From positions 1-52,425 of the forward strand of contig DJEU01000029.1 in assembly GCA_002431395.1 (NCBI GenBank): 52,425 nt of DNA, given 5' to 3'. Source of the stretch: Lachnoclostridium sp. UBA5890 (GTDB lineage Bacteria; Bacillota; Clostridia; Lachnospirales; Lachnospiraceae). The translations under genes were made by a program, and so were the position numbers. The notes under the pieces were generated by a model. It saw only the letters and a list, made by a program, of their open reading frames with translations, ran no database searches and was not told the DNA's origin. Positions 16,052 to 24,988 of this stretch are shown in pieces. How positions within the stretch are numbered: the stretch's first letter is position 1; every line of letters starts with the position of its first letter.

Positions 16052-16654
16052 ATGAGAAAAATAAGAACAAAGACAAGTATCTTTTTTGCGCTGCTTGCCT
16101 GCACCGCCTTGGTGTTGAGCGGCTGCGGAAGTAAGTCGTCGGAAACTGCCGGTGATGAAGTGAGTGGACGGGTATCGGCGTTTTCGGATTCGGAAATTAC
16201 GATGGAAGTGTTCCAAAAGAATGACGACAATTCAAATGGAAGACCGGATGCAGCAAGCGGAGGCGCGATTGCAGAAAATGGAAAACCGGATGGCGAAGCT
16301 CCACAGGGAGAAAATCCACCGGAAAAACCGTCTGAAAGCATGAAGCCGGACGGAGATATGCCGGCAAGCGGTGGCGCGATCGGAAATGGCGAAAAACCTT
16401 CCGGCGATATGCCGAAAGGAGAAAGTAAGAACTATACGATCACAGACGATACCAAATTCTATGAAAATGACGGAGAAAGTACAACAGAAATTTCTCTCAA
16501 CGATCTGGAACTTGGTGGAGATGTCACCTTGGTGCTTGATTCCGAAGGAAAAAATGTGGTTTCTGTGACAAAGCAGCAGAGGCAGCAGGGCAATATGCCA
16601 CTGGACGGCAAGGATCAAAAGGATACAGAAAAAGAAAATCAGCAATCAAAATAA
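16052..16654 (+). CDS. Small secreted lipoprotein with Gly/Pro-rich low-complexity region
   Basis: It has 200 residues. A basic N-terminus, a hydrophobic stretch and the lipobox LVLSGCGSK predict lipid anchoring at Cys about 25. Residues 60-125 are low complexity with repeated elements (ASGGAI twice, and GKPDGEAP/EKPSGDMP-type units). The last 70 residues look globular (YTITDDTKFYENDGESTTEISLNDL, then a VTLVLDSEGKNVVSVT strand). I recognise no named domain. The MarR gene upstream is 86 bp away, and convergent GH43 lies downstream beyond a strong terminator. Confidence 0.8.
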   Translation: MRKIRTKTSIFFALLACTALVLSGCGSKSSETAGDEVSGRVSAFSDSEITMEVFQKNDDNSNGRPDAASGGAIAENGKPDGEAPQGENPPEKPSESMKPDGDMPASGGAIGNGEKPSGDMPKGESKNYTITDDTKFYENDGESTTEISLNDLELGGDVTLVLDSEGKNVVSVTKQQRQQGNMPLDGKDQKDTEKENQQSK

Positions 16655-16697
16655 AAAATAAGGAATCCGGTTTGTTTCCGGATTCCTTATTTTTTTA
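16654..16697. terminator. Bidirectional terminator between lipoprotein and GH43
   Basis: AAAAATAAGGAATCCGG (16654-16670) pairs perfectly with CCGGATTCCTTATTTTT (16678-16694). The A-tract on one side and T-tract on the other allow termination in both directions for the convergent genes. Confidence 0.92.
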
Positions 16698-16707
16698 TGG
16701 AAAGAAC

Positions 16708-18300
16708 TTATTTTAAGTTTAATTCGCCGCATGGAATGTATTCCGTGTAATCAAAGGAAGCAAAGGTATCACTGTCGCTGCCATTTGATGTCGCATATAC
16801 ACCCATTGTATTTCCGACGAAACCGCCGGCGATGTCTGTACAAAGAATGTGAGCGGACAAACCGGAAGCAGTCTCTGTAAACGAGGATTCTTCAGGTGTA
16901 GAATAAACGAAACGGAGGTTCTGCTGATCTGCTTCCAAACGAAGAATCAGATCCGGATACTGGGCATCCAGTGTTTTTTCGCATACAACCGTCGATGCTC
17001 CTTTTTCTACTTTAATGATCTGAAGTGTCGTAGCACTGCCGTTTGTGCCGGCGAGATACTGGTACTGATAGTCTGTACTCTGGAACAGCGCGATTCCGGC
17101 CTGCTCGTTTTCTTTTCCTTCCAAATGAAGTGCCGTTTCAAAAGCAAAAGAACTGTCTTTCTGACGGATACATACATAACTTGGCTGTCCGTCTGAGGAA
17201 AGAAGATCTTTTCCGCAGCGGAGTGAAAGAACGCCGTTTTTAGAGAAATCGTAGTTTTCTTCGATTGGATTTCTCAAGTACATGAAGTGTTTAGGCAGTC
17301 CCTTTTGTGCAATATGATCAAAATCTTCGCGGCAGGCTTCTTTTTTTGCAAAGAATGTCGGAAGATCCGGTGCATTTACGTGATCTTCGATGATGCCTTT
17401 GCCCGGATTGATGATCGGCCATCCATTTTCCCAAGTCATCGGAGTGAGGAACGTTTCACGACCGAGATTGCGGTAGTAACCATCACCGTAAGGACGGGAA
17501 GCGAGAAGAACCATCCACCATTCTCCATTTTGTGTTTCTACGATGTCCGGATGCCCTACATTGACGATTGGATAATTCCATCCGAGATGACGGTGTGTCA
17601 TGATCGGATTGTAAGGGCAGCCTTCAAAAGGTTCAAACAGGCTTTTGCTTCGTGCAATAGAGATGGCGTGGTGATGACCGGTTCCGGCTTCGGAGATCAT
17701 CAGGTAATAATAGCCATCCTTCTTATATATATGTGGGCCTTCCGGCCATTCTACGTGACGAAGAGCGCCGTGCCATGCCGGATAACTTTCGCCGGTTAAT
17801 TTCATTGTATTCAAGTCAAGTTCCTGGATGTAAATTTCATTGTCACCAAAATAGCGGGAACCTTCCCGGCGTGGCTGCGTACCGCAGTAGTAGCATTTGC
17901 CGTCATCATCAAAGAACAGGGATGGGTCAATACCGGAAGAACCGAGTGGATACGGATCTGACCATGGACCGGCAGGATCTTTGGCGGTAACGATAAAATT
18001 ACCTAAAGGATTGCTGACATGAGTTGTGATCATATAGAAGGTACCATCGTGATAGCGGAGTGTCGGAGCAAAGATACCTTCACTGACACCGGATTTGCCA
18101 AGAGGCAGCTGGCTTTCACGTTCAAGAATGTTGCCGATTTGTTCCCAATGGATCAGATCTTTACTATGAAAGATTGGAACACCCGGGAAATAGGCAAATG
18201 TGGATGTCACCAAATAGTAGTCATCCTCAACCCGGCAAATCGATGGATCCGGATAGAAACCTGGAAGAATCGGGTTGGAATATGTTACATTTTTGTTCAT
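16708..18300 (-). CDS. xynB: Glycoside hydrolase family 43 beta-xylosidase
   Basis: A 530-residue GH43 enzyme expected to release xylose from the non-reducing ends of xylo-oligosaccharides. The five-bladed propeller residues are visible: general base D18 in GFYPDPSIC, the pKa-tuning Asp in SSGIDPSLFFDD and the general acid Glu in PEGPHIYKKDGYYYL. The C-terminal half is a beta-sandwich domain (about 330-525), as in GH43_11-type xylosidases. There is no signal peptide, so it is cytoplasmic and acts on imported sugars. The start ATG at 18300 is preceded on the minus strand by AAGGAGACAAATT. It is divergent from the transporter operon, suggesting shared control. Arabinofuranosidase activity is the main alternative. 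Confidence 0.92.
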   Translation of the reverse strand: MNKNVTYSNPILPGFYPDPSICRVEDDYYLVTSTFAYFPGVPIFHSKDLIHWEQIGNILERESQLPLGKSGVSEGIFAPTLRYHDGTFYMITTHVSNPLGNFIVTAKDPAGPWSDPYPLGSSGIDPSLFFDDDGKCYYCGTQPRREGSRYFGDNEIYIQELDLNTMKLTGESYPAWHGALRHVEWPEGPHIYKKDGYYYLMISEAGTGHHHAISIARSKSLFEPFEGCPYNPIMTHRHLGWNYPIVNVGHPDIVETQNGEWWMVLLASRPYGDGYYRNLGRETFLTPMTWENGWPIINPGKGIIEDHVNAPDLPTFFAKKEACREDFDHIAQKGLPKHFMYLRNPIEENYDFSKNGVLSLRCGKDLLSSDGQPSYVCIRQKDSSFAFETALHLEGKENEQAGIALFQSTDYQYQYLAGTNGSATTLQIIKVEKGASTVVCEKTLDAQYPDLILRLEADQQNLRFVYSTPEESSFTETASGLSAHILCTDIAGGFVGNTMGVYATSNGSDSDTFASFDYTEYIPCGELNLK

Positions 18301-18447
18301 AATTTGTCTCCTTATTTTGTCTGTATTGTAGTAAAAACCTACAAAAATATTTTAATATAGGATAGAAATAAAGTAAATAGAAAACATAAAATTATCAAAA
18401 ACTGTTCAAAATTTAGTAAAAATTCATAAAAAAAATGTTCAAAACTA

Positions 18448-18476
18448 TAGACATGTCACAAAAATGATGATATACT
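18448..18476 (+). promoter_or_regulatory. Probable promoter of the xylan transporter operon
   Basis: TAGACA (18448-18453) and TATACT (18471-18476) are separated by 17 bp. It lies in the 291-bp divergent region between GH43 and the first binding protein, which is otherwise very AT-rich and shows no ORF of its own. Confidence 0.6.
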
Positions 18477-18516
18477 TAAATACAAACTGTATGCAAAATA
18501 TACAAAGAATTCCAAA

Positions 18517-18554
18517 ATGCGTTTTGCTGCCGCAGTTTTTTTGTGCGAAACGCA
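18517..18554 (+). other. Leader hairpin before the first binding-protein gene
   Basis: ATGCGTTTTGC (18517-18527) pairs with GCGAAACGCAT (18544-18554), an 11-bp stem with one G-U pair and a loop containing a T-run. It lies in the untranslated leader about 40 bp before the start codon and could be an attenuator, a protein-binding site or an mRNA-stabilising stem. Confidence 0.45.
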
Positions 18555-18591
18555 TAAAAAAGAGAAAGGGCGAAAGGAGATTGCAACAGCC

Positions 18592-21500
18592 ATGTCAAAG
18601 TTGATGAAGAAAAAAGGCTTGATTAAGTTCCTGGTTGTGGTATTAATACTGGTAGCAGTAGTAGTATTTTTCCAGATTAAAGGAAATTCAACAAGCGACA
18701 ACTCCGACAAGTACAAGGACGTGGATCTGACCGCAACCAGCGACTCGTATGGACGTGATGACACATATGCAAAATATGTAACACAGCACGAAGACACGAG
18801 ACCTGAGGGCGAGGAAAATACCTATGAGCTGAATGTACTCAAACCTACAGACAGCCAGGGAACTTCCATTCGTACAGATGTGGGTCCTTCCGACGACAAA
18901 TCAACGGCATTGCAGATTCCGGAAAAAGGTTATGCAGAATTTAAAGTAAATGTAAAAACCGCCGGATACTACAACTTGCTTGCTGATTACTATCCTACGA
19001 CAGATGAGGATGACCGAGGAATTGACATCGAACAAGAAGTTCAGATTAACGGTGCCGTTCCATTTAGTGGAGCAGATGCGATTGCATTCGGCCGTGTCTA
19101 CACAGATGCAGGCGAAGTAACGCAGGATAACCAGGGAAATGAAATCCGTGCTAAACAGGTACAGGATGAAAACCGTGGTTGGATCTCCACTTACTTTGAA
19201 GATTCTACCGGTTACGAAATGGAACCACTTCGTTTCTATTTGAATGCCGGAGAGAACACGATCCGATTGACGGGTGTCAATGAAAAATTTGTAATCCGTA
19301 AATTGGCAGTGCAGAACAAGGAGACAACTCCTACATATGAAGAGTATAGCAAAAAGAATGCAAATGCTACGAACAACACGGAGCAGGGTTACATTCAAAA
19401 GATTCAGGGCGAAAAGGCAGTACGCCGTTCTTCTCCTTCCCTCTATGCTACATATGACAGAACTTCAAGTGATACTGAATACGAAGACAAAGATGGTAAA
19501 ACTGAGCAGGGCATTACCGACCGCCAGGTTCTTGATATGACCGGTGGTACTCAGTGGAAAGTTCCAAACGATTGGATCGAATGGGATATGGAAGTTCCTG
19601 AAGAAGGTGATTACGTTATCGGAATCAAGGGACGTCAGGGATACACCCGTGGATATATCGCAAACCGTTCTTTGTACATCGATGGAGAAGTTCCATTTGA
19701 AGAAGTAAAAGAGATTCAGTTTACTTACAGCAATGTTTGGCAGATGGTCTGCTTACAGGATGCCGATGGAAATGCTTACAAATTCCATTTGACAAAAGGA
19801 AAGCATACGATCCGTCTGAAAAACACACTGGGTGATCTTGGTGAATATTTGTCTGAATTGTCAAACAGTGTATTCAACATGAACCAGATGTATCGTCAGA
19901 TTCTTGTATTGACAGGTACAGAGCCGGATGAATACCGTGACTATCAGATCGAAAAAGTATATCCGGAAGTTATCGAGGCTATGGATTTTGAATCTAAGCG
20001 TCTTTACAAATTGGTAGATGAAGTTGTTGCATACACCGGTGAGAAAGGTGGAGAGATTTCTGTAGCACAGACTCTTGCCGCTCAGATGGAGAAGTTTGTA
20101 AAACGTCCGGATAAGATTCCGGGTACTCTTTCAAACTTCAAAGAAAATATTAGTTCCCTCGGAACTTCTATTAACAACTTGAGTGCAGCAGCGATGGATA
20201 TTGATTACATCGTACTTGCAGATGCAAAAGAAGATATTCCGGAAGTAAACGAAACACGTTTTGATAAAATGGCACATGAGTGCAAATTGTTTATCAACTC
20301 CTTCCGTAGTGATTCTTCTGCTCTGGGTAATGTATACGATTCCGATGATCCGGACGTATTGGATGTGTGGATCACAGCCGGACGTGACCAGAGTACTATC
20401 TTGAAAAACATGGTAGACCAGATGTTCACACCGGAGACCGGAATTAAAGTAAATGTCAAACTGATTGATGCAGCCGCATCCGCGAATACAGCGACATCTG
20501 CAAATGGTGCCGTAAATGCGATGCTTCCGGCCGTTATCTCCGGATTCGGACCTGACGTTGCACTTTGTATTTCGCAGTCAGAGCCTGTAAACTACGCACT
20601 TCGTAGCGCGGTTGTTGACTTGACGCAGTTCGGCAGCGAAGTGGATGATGTTCTTTCTGAATATTATCCAAGTTCTTATGAGTCTTACAAATTTAACGGT
20701 GGTCTTTACGGATTGCCAGAGACACAGAACTACAACGTATTGTTCTACCGTACAGATATTATGGAAGAACTTGGCATTGATGCTGAGAAAGATGTAAATA
20801 CATGGGAAGATGTATTGAAAACACTTCCTATTTTACAGAAGAACAGTATGTCCTTTGCAATTCCTTCTGTAGAGCGTAAGATCAATAACGTTACAAACCC
20901 TGACCTTGCAAACTATTATGCACAGTTGTATCAGCGTGGTGGAACTTTATATGATGCCGATGCGATGGAGACAACGATTGCATCGCAGGAAGGTATCGAA
21001 GCATTTGAATTCTATACCAAACTCTTTACCAACTACAAGTTGGATAAACAGTATGACTTCAATAACCGTTTCCGTAGTGGTGAAATGCCAATCGGATGTG
21101 CGGATTATAGTAACTTTAACACGTTGGCAGTATTTGCTCCTGAGATCAAGGGACTTTGGAACTTTGGTCTGATCCCAGGTATGAAGAAGGAAGATGGAAG
21201 CATCGATCGTTCTGTTCAGTCATGGGGTACTGCGTCCATGATGCTTCGTGGTGCAGAAGAACGTGGCAAGAAAGAAATTGCTTGGCAGTTCCTTAAATGG
21301 TGGGCAAGTTCTGAAGTACAGAGCAATTACGCAAGTGAATTGGAAGCTGTTATGGGTGCTGCTGCTCGTTATGCTACAGCAAACCGCAACACATTTGAAA
21401 CTCTTTCCTGGAGCAGCGATGAGTCTGCTGCATTGAAAGAACAGTGGAAATCCGCATTTGGACTTCCGGAAGTTGCTGGTGGATATTACACAGCACGTCA

Positions 21501-21642
21501 TATCACAAATGCAATTCGTAAAGTTATGAATGAGAATGAAGACCCAAGAGAAACACTTCTTGATTATGTCATCACGATCAACGACGAGCTTACGAATAAA
21601 CGTCAAGAATTTGGTCTGCCAACAAAAGAGACTAAGAAATAA
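18592..21642 (+). CDS. Membrane-anchored extracellular solute-binding protein fused to carbohydrate-binding-like domains
   Basis: It has 1016 residues from ATG 18592 behind AAAGGAGA, more than twice the usual binding-protein size. One N-terminal hydrophobic helix (about 10-32, without a lipobox) should anchor it outside the cell. Two beta-rich modules follow (about 70-235 and 290-425), with phrases typical of CBM6/35-like sandwiches (YAEFKVNVKTAGYYNLLADY; EWDMEVPEEGDYVIGIKGR; FHLTKGKHTIRLKN). A helical linker lies at 440-580. A family-1-type solute-binding domain occupies about 590-1010 (LDVWITAGRDQSTILKNM; YGLPETQNYNVLFYRTDIM; AWQFLKWWASSEVQSNY). It heads the operon with two permeases directly downstream, and the xylan enzymes nearby suggest glucuronoxylo-oligosaccharide capture. 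The module identity as CBMs is inferred from pattern, not from a profile search. Confidence 0.88.
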   Translation: MSKLMKKKGLIKFLVVVLILVAVVVFFQIKGNSTSDNSDKYKDVDLTATSDSYGRDDTYAKYVTQHEDTRPEGEENTYELNVLKPTDSQGTSIRTDVGPSDDKSTALQIPEKGYAEFKVNVKTAGYYNLLADYYPTTDEDDRGIDIEQEVQINGAVPFSGADAIAFGRVYTDAGEVTQDNQGNEIRAKQVQDENRGWISTYFEDSTGYEMEPLRFYLNAGENTIRLTGVNEKFVIRKLAVQNKETTPTYEEYSKKNANATNNTEQGYIQKIQGEKAVRRSSPSLYATYDRTSSDTEYEDKDGKTEQGITDRQVLDMTGGTQWKVPNDWIEWDMEVPEEGDYVIGIKGRQGYTRGYIANRSLYIDGEVPFEEVKEIQFTYSNVWQMVCLQDADGNAYKFHLTKGKHTIRLKNTLGDLGEYLSELSNSVFNMNQMYRQILVLTGTEPDEYRDYQIEKVYPEVIEAMDFESKRLYKLVDEVVAYTGEKGGEISVAQTLAAQMEKFVKRPDKIPGTLSNFKENISSLGTSINNLSAAAMDIDYIVLADAKEDIPEVNETRFDKMAHECKLFINSFRSDSSALGNVYDSDDPDVLDVWITAGRDQSTILKNMVDQMFTPETGIKVNVKLIDAAASANTATSANGAVNAMLPAVISGFGPDVALCISQSEPVNYALRSAVVDLTQFGSEVDDVLSEYYPSSYESYKFNGGLYGLPETQNYNVLFYRTDIMEELGIDAEKDVNTWEDVLKTLPILQKNSMSFAIPSVERKINNVTNPDLANYYAQLYQRGGTLYDADAMETTIASQEGIEAFEFYTKLFTNYKLDKQYDFNNRFRSGEMPIGCADYSNFNTLAVFAPEIKGLWNFGLIPGMKKEDGSIDRSVQSWGTASMMLRGAEERGKKEIAWQFLKWWASSEVQSNYASELEAVMGAAARYATANRNTFETLSWSSDESAALKEQWKSAFGLPEVAGGYYTARHITNAIRKVMNENEDPRETLLDYVITINDELTNKRQEFGLPTKETKK

Positions 21643-21662
21643 TCGAGAGAGGAGAGTATAGA

Positions 21663-22598
21663 ATGAAGTTTCTTGGAAAGTATATGCAAATTAAGAAACG
21701 TGATATCGGGATTGCCTGGAAAAAGGCAAAGATGTCTAAAACCTGTTATCTGTTCTTGTTGCCATATTTTATTCTGTTTACAGTGTTCTATGTGTTGCCT
21801 GTATGTATGTCTGTATTCTATAGTTTTACATACTACAACGTATTGGAACCAGCGAAATTTATCGGCGTTGAAAACTATATCGATCTGCTCCTCAATGACG
21901 ATGTGTTCCTGATTGCAGTTAAGAATACATTCTTGTTGGCAGCGATCACTGGTCCGCTCGGATATATCATGGCTTTCTTGTTTGCTTGGTTTATCAATGA
22001 GCTGCCTCGTTTCGTTCGTGCATTTGCTGTTATGGTATTTTATGCACCAACGATTTCCGGTCAGGCATACTTGATCTGGTCTATCCTGTTCAGTGGAGAT
22101 GCTTACGGATATGTAAACGGATTTTTATTGAAATTTGGTATAATTAATGAGCCAATCCTATGGTTGACGGATACCAAGTACATGATGAATGTAGTTATTA
22201 TAGTAGTACTTTGGATGAGTCTTGGTACCGGATTCCTTTCCTTCGTAGCCGGTCTGCAAGGTATCGATGCTTCGCAGTTTGAAGCTGGATATGTGGACGG
22301 TGTAAGAAACCGTTGGCAGGAATTGTGGTACATTACCCTTCCTAATATGAAACCAATGCTTTTGTTTGGTGCCGTTATGGCGATAACACAGTCCTTTGGT
22401 GTGGCTGACGTTACCATGGCACTTTGTGGATACCCAAGTACCGACTATGCGGCGCGAACCGTCGTAACTCACTTGGTCGATTATGGTACCACGCGATTTG
22501 AGATGGGTTACGCATCCGCGATAGCAACGGTATTGTTCGTAGTTATGATTTTGTGTAACAAGGCAATTCAAGCCTTGCTTAGCAAAGTTGGAACTTGA
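21663..22598 (+). CDS. Sugar ABC transporter permease (first pair, MalF/LplB-like)
   Basis: A 311-residue permease with six hydrophobic helices. The EAA loop that docks the ATPase reads EAGYVDGVRNRWQELWYITLPNMKP (about 200-225). The N-terminal cytoplasmic stretch is short and basic. It starts 20 bp after the binding-protein gene and its stop precedes the GGAGGT of the second permease. It pairs with the next gene to form the heterodimeric membrane channel of a CUT1-type oligosaccharide importer. Confidence 0.93.
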   Translation: MKFLGKYMQIKKRDIGIAWKKAKMSKTCYLFLLPYFILFTVFYVLPVCMSVFYSFTYYNVLEPAKFIGVENYIDLLLNDDVFLIAVKNTFLLAAITGPLGYIMAFLFAWFINELPRFVRAFAVMVFYAPTISGQAYLIWSILFSGDAYGYVNGFLLKFGIINEPILWLTDTKYMMNVVIIVVLWMSLGTGFLSFVAGLQGIDASQFEAGYVDGVRNRWQELWYITLPNMKPMLLFGAVMAITQSFGVADVTMALCGYPSTDYAARTVVTHLVDYGTTRFEMGYASAIATVLFVVMILCNKAIQALLSKVGT

Positions 22599-22615
22599 TA
22601 GGAGGTATAACAACG

Positions 22616-23479
22616 ATGAAATTAATCAAACTCAAAAGGAGAAAACCAAATCGATCCGTTGGTGGAGACATCGGAATCTACATTATGTTGATTCTGTTTG
22701 GTATATTCTTTGTTATGCCCCTTGTTTATACCATTTGTAGTGCGTTTAAACCATTGGATGAGATTTATCTTTATCCACCAAGTTTTTTTGTAAAGAACCC
22801 GACGTTCAATAACTTCCAGGACATGCTGGTTGTTATGTCAAGTTCCTATGTACCTTTTACAAGATACATTTTCAACACTGTATTTACTACATTAGTAGGT
22901 ACAGTAGGACATTTGATCTTTGGATCTATGGCAGCTTATGTGTTGGCTAAATATGACTTCCCGGGAAGCAAAGGATTCTTCAATCTTTGTGTAACCGCGA
23001 TCATGTTCAACGCTTATGTTCTTCAGATCCCTACCTATTTGATCATGTCAAAACTTGGATGGGTAGATACTTATGCCGCACTGATCGTACCTGCTTTTGC
23101 ACTTCCTATGGGATTGTTCCTGATGAAACAGTTCATGGAGCAGATTCCGGATGCGCTGATCGAAGCAGCAAAGATCGATGGTGCGAAAGAAGGAAGAATC
23201 TTCCTTCAGATCGTTATGCCAAACGTAAAACCGGCTTGGCTGACAGTTACAATTTTCTCAGTACAGAACCTTTGGAATATGAAAGGTCAGATTTATATCT
23301 ACTCTGAGGAATTTAAAATGCTTCCATATGCGCTGCAGCAGATCATGTCTGCCGGTGTTGCCCGTGCGGGTGTAGGTTCCGCCGCAACGATGGTAGTTAT
23401 GATGGTTCCAATCATCATATTCGTAGCAGCACAGAGTAACATTTTGGAAACAATGGCTAGTTCAGGTATTAAAGACTGA
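22616..23479 (+). CDS. Carbohydrate ABC transporter permease (first pair, MalG-like)
   Basis: It has 287 residues from ATG 22616, nine bases after GGAGGT; an upstream in-frame start at 22595 would overlap the previous gene. It shows the six-helix layout and the EAA loop EAAKIDGAKEGRIFLQIVMPNVKP (about 190-213). The C-terminal hydrophobic tail ends NILETMASSGIKD, characteristic of MalG-type subunits. It is the partner of the preceding permease. Confidence 0.93.
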   Translation: MKLIKLKRRKPNRSVGGDIGIYIMLILFGIFFVMPLVYTICSAFKPLDEIYLYPPSFFVKNPTFNNFQDMLVVMSSSYVPFTRYIFNTVFTTLVGTVGHLIFGSMAAYVLAKYDFPGSKGFFNLCVTAIMFNAYVLQIPTYLIMSKLGWVDTYAALIVPAFALPMGLFLMKQFMEQIPDALIEAAKIDGAKEGRIFLQIVMPNVKPAWLTVTIFSVQNLWNMKGQIYIYSEEFKMLPYALQQIMSAGVARAGVGSAATMVVMMVPIIIFVAAQSNILETMASSGIKD

Positions 23480-23494
23480 TAAAGGAGGATAAAA

Positions 23495-24988
23495 ATGAAA
23501 GTATGTAAGAAATTAACATCCGTGTTTGCTCTTGTACTAATCTTGTCTCTCCTTATTGGTGTGACAGGAGCTAGTGCTGCGACAAGTTCAGATGGAAATC
23601 ATTATACATATATTTATGACTGCTGGGGTTATGACCGTGAGTCACCGGATGCTTATTCCGTAACACGTATTATCACGGGTTCGGATTATGAGTGCGGTAA
23701 CTTCAAAGAGCCTCAAGGAATGTATGTAAATGGTACTGACCTTTATATAGCAGATACAGGAAACAATCGTATCGTAAAAATGTCTTATCTCAATGATACG
23801 ATCACACAGACAGGTATTGTGACAGAGTTTACAAATGGAGATAAGAAAGAAACTTTAAGTGGTCCACAGGATGTCTTTGTAAGTGATGAAGGAGATATGT
23901 ATATAGCCGATACAGGAAATAAACGTATCGTACATCTGGACAAAGATAATAATGTCGTTAAGATCATTACAAAGCCAGAGGATGAAACTTTTGATCAGTC
24001 CACAGACTTCCTTCCACAGAAGTTAGTAGTAGATAGTTCAAAACGTATCTTTACACAGGTACAGAACGTTAATAAAGGGTTTATGGAATTTGCAAGTGAC
24101 GGATCCTTTACCGGATACGTTGGAGCAAGTAAAGTAACTTATAATATTCTTCAGTATTTATGGAAGATGGTAGCAAGTAAAGAGCAGAGAAGCCAGATGG
24201 AACTCTTTGTTCCAACCGAGTATAGTAACCTCTGCCTTGATTCCGAGGGATTCATCTATGCAACAATCGGTAAGACCGGTGAAGATGTTACTCCTCAGAA
24301 TTCACAGCCAATCCGTAAGCTGAACGCAAAAGGAACCGATATCCTGGTTCGTAACGGATACGAAGAACCTTATGGAGATCTTCGCTGGACAGAGTCCGGA
24401 GAGATGAAAGGTGCTTCTAAATTCGTGGATATTGCATGTTTGGACAACGATGTATACTATGCACTGGATAACACCAGAGGCCGTGTCTTTGCTTATGATT
24501 TCCAGGGAAATATGCTTTATGCATTTGGTGGTCATGGATACAAAGCCGGATACTTCATTAATCCAATGGCAATTGAGGATCTTGGTGACACATTGCTTGT
24601 TATGGATTCTACATTAGGAACGATCACTCAGTTTACTTTGACAGAGTATGGTAAATATATCAATCAGGGATTGAGTGAGTACAAAATTGGTGACTATGAT
24701 GCTTCTGCTGCTACATGGCAGAAAGTGTTGAAACTGAATGGTAACTACGATCAGGCATATATCGGTATTGGTCGTTCTCTTCTCCGTCAGGAAAGTTATC
24801 AAGAAGCTATGGATTACTTTGAACTGAAACTGGATTCAACAAATTATTCGAAAGCATACAAATTATATCGTAAAGAATGGTTTGAAAACAACATAACGAT
24901 TATTTTGATTCTGCTTGCAGTATTGATCGTTGTCTGCTTCGGCGTTGGATTTGTGAAGAAGGCTAGAAAGGAGGTAGAGAAAGGATGA
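23495..24988 (+). CDS. Secreted NHL-repeat and TPR protein with C-terminal membrane anchor
   Basis: It has 497 residues. A signal peptide (about 1-29, ending ASA-A) is followed by a beta-propeller of NHL-type repeats. The clearest units are KEPQGMYVNGTDLYIADTGN and SGPQDVFVSDEGDMYIADTG, each closing with NRIVKM/KRIVHL. Residues about 390-455 look like two TPR helical hairpins (GDYDASAATWQKVLKLNGNYDQAYIG; ESYQEAMDYFELKL). A single membrane helix at about 468-488 ends in a basic cytoplasmic tail. It lies 15 bp downstream of the permease and overlaps the Yip1-like gene (ATGA). A docking or scaffold role for the transporter at the outer membrane face is inference; no catalytic residues are evident. 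Confidence 0.85.
   Translation: MKVCKKLTSVFALVLILSLLIGVTGASAATSSDGNHYTYIYDCWGYDRESPDAYSVTRIITGSDYECGNFKEPQGMYVNGTDLYIADTGNNRIVKMSYLNDTITQTGIVTEFTNGDKKETLSGPQDVFVSDEGDMYIADTGNKRIVHLDKDNNVVKIITKPEDETFDQSTDFLPQKLVVDSSKRIFTQVQNVNKGFMEFASDGSFTGYVGASKVTYNILQYLWKMVASKEQRSQMELFVPTEYSNLCLDSEGFIYATIGKTGEDVTPQNSQPIRKLNAKGTDILVRNGYEEPYGDLRWTESGEMKGASKFVDIACLDNDVYYALDNTRGRVFAYDFQGNMLYAFGGHGYKAGYFINPMAIEDLGDTLLVMDSTLGTITQFTLTEYGKYINQGLSEYKIGDYDASAATWQKVLKLNGNYDQAYIGIGRSLLRQESYQEAMDYFELKLDSTNYSKAYKLYRKEWFENNITIILILLAVLIVVCFGVGFVKKARKEVEKG

Noticed and set aside
18517..18591. Upstream start for the large binding protein
   Set aside because: The extra 25 codons cross a leader hairpin. AAAGGAGA lies just before ATG 18592, and the transmembrane anchor begins there.
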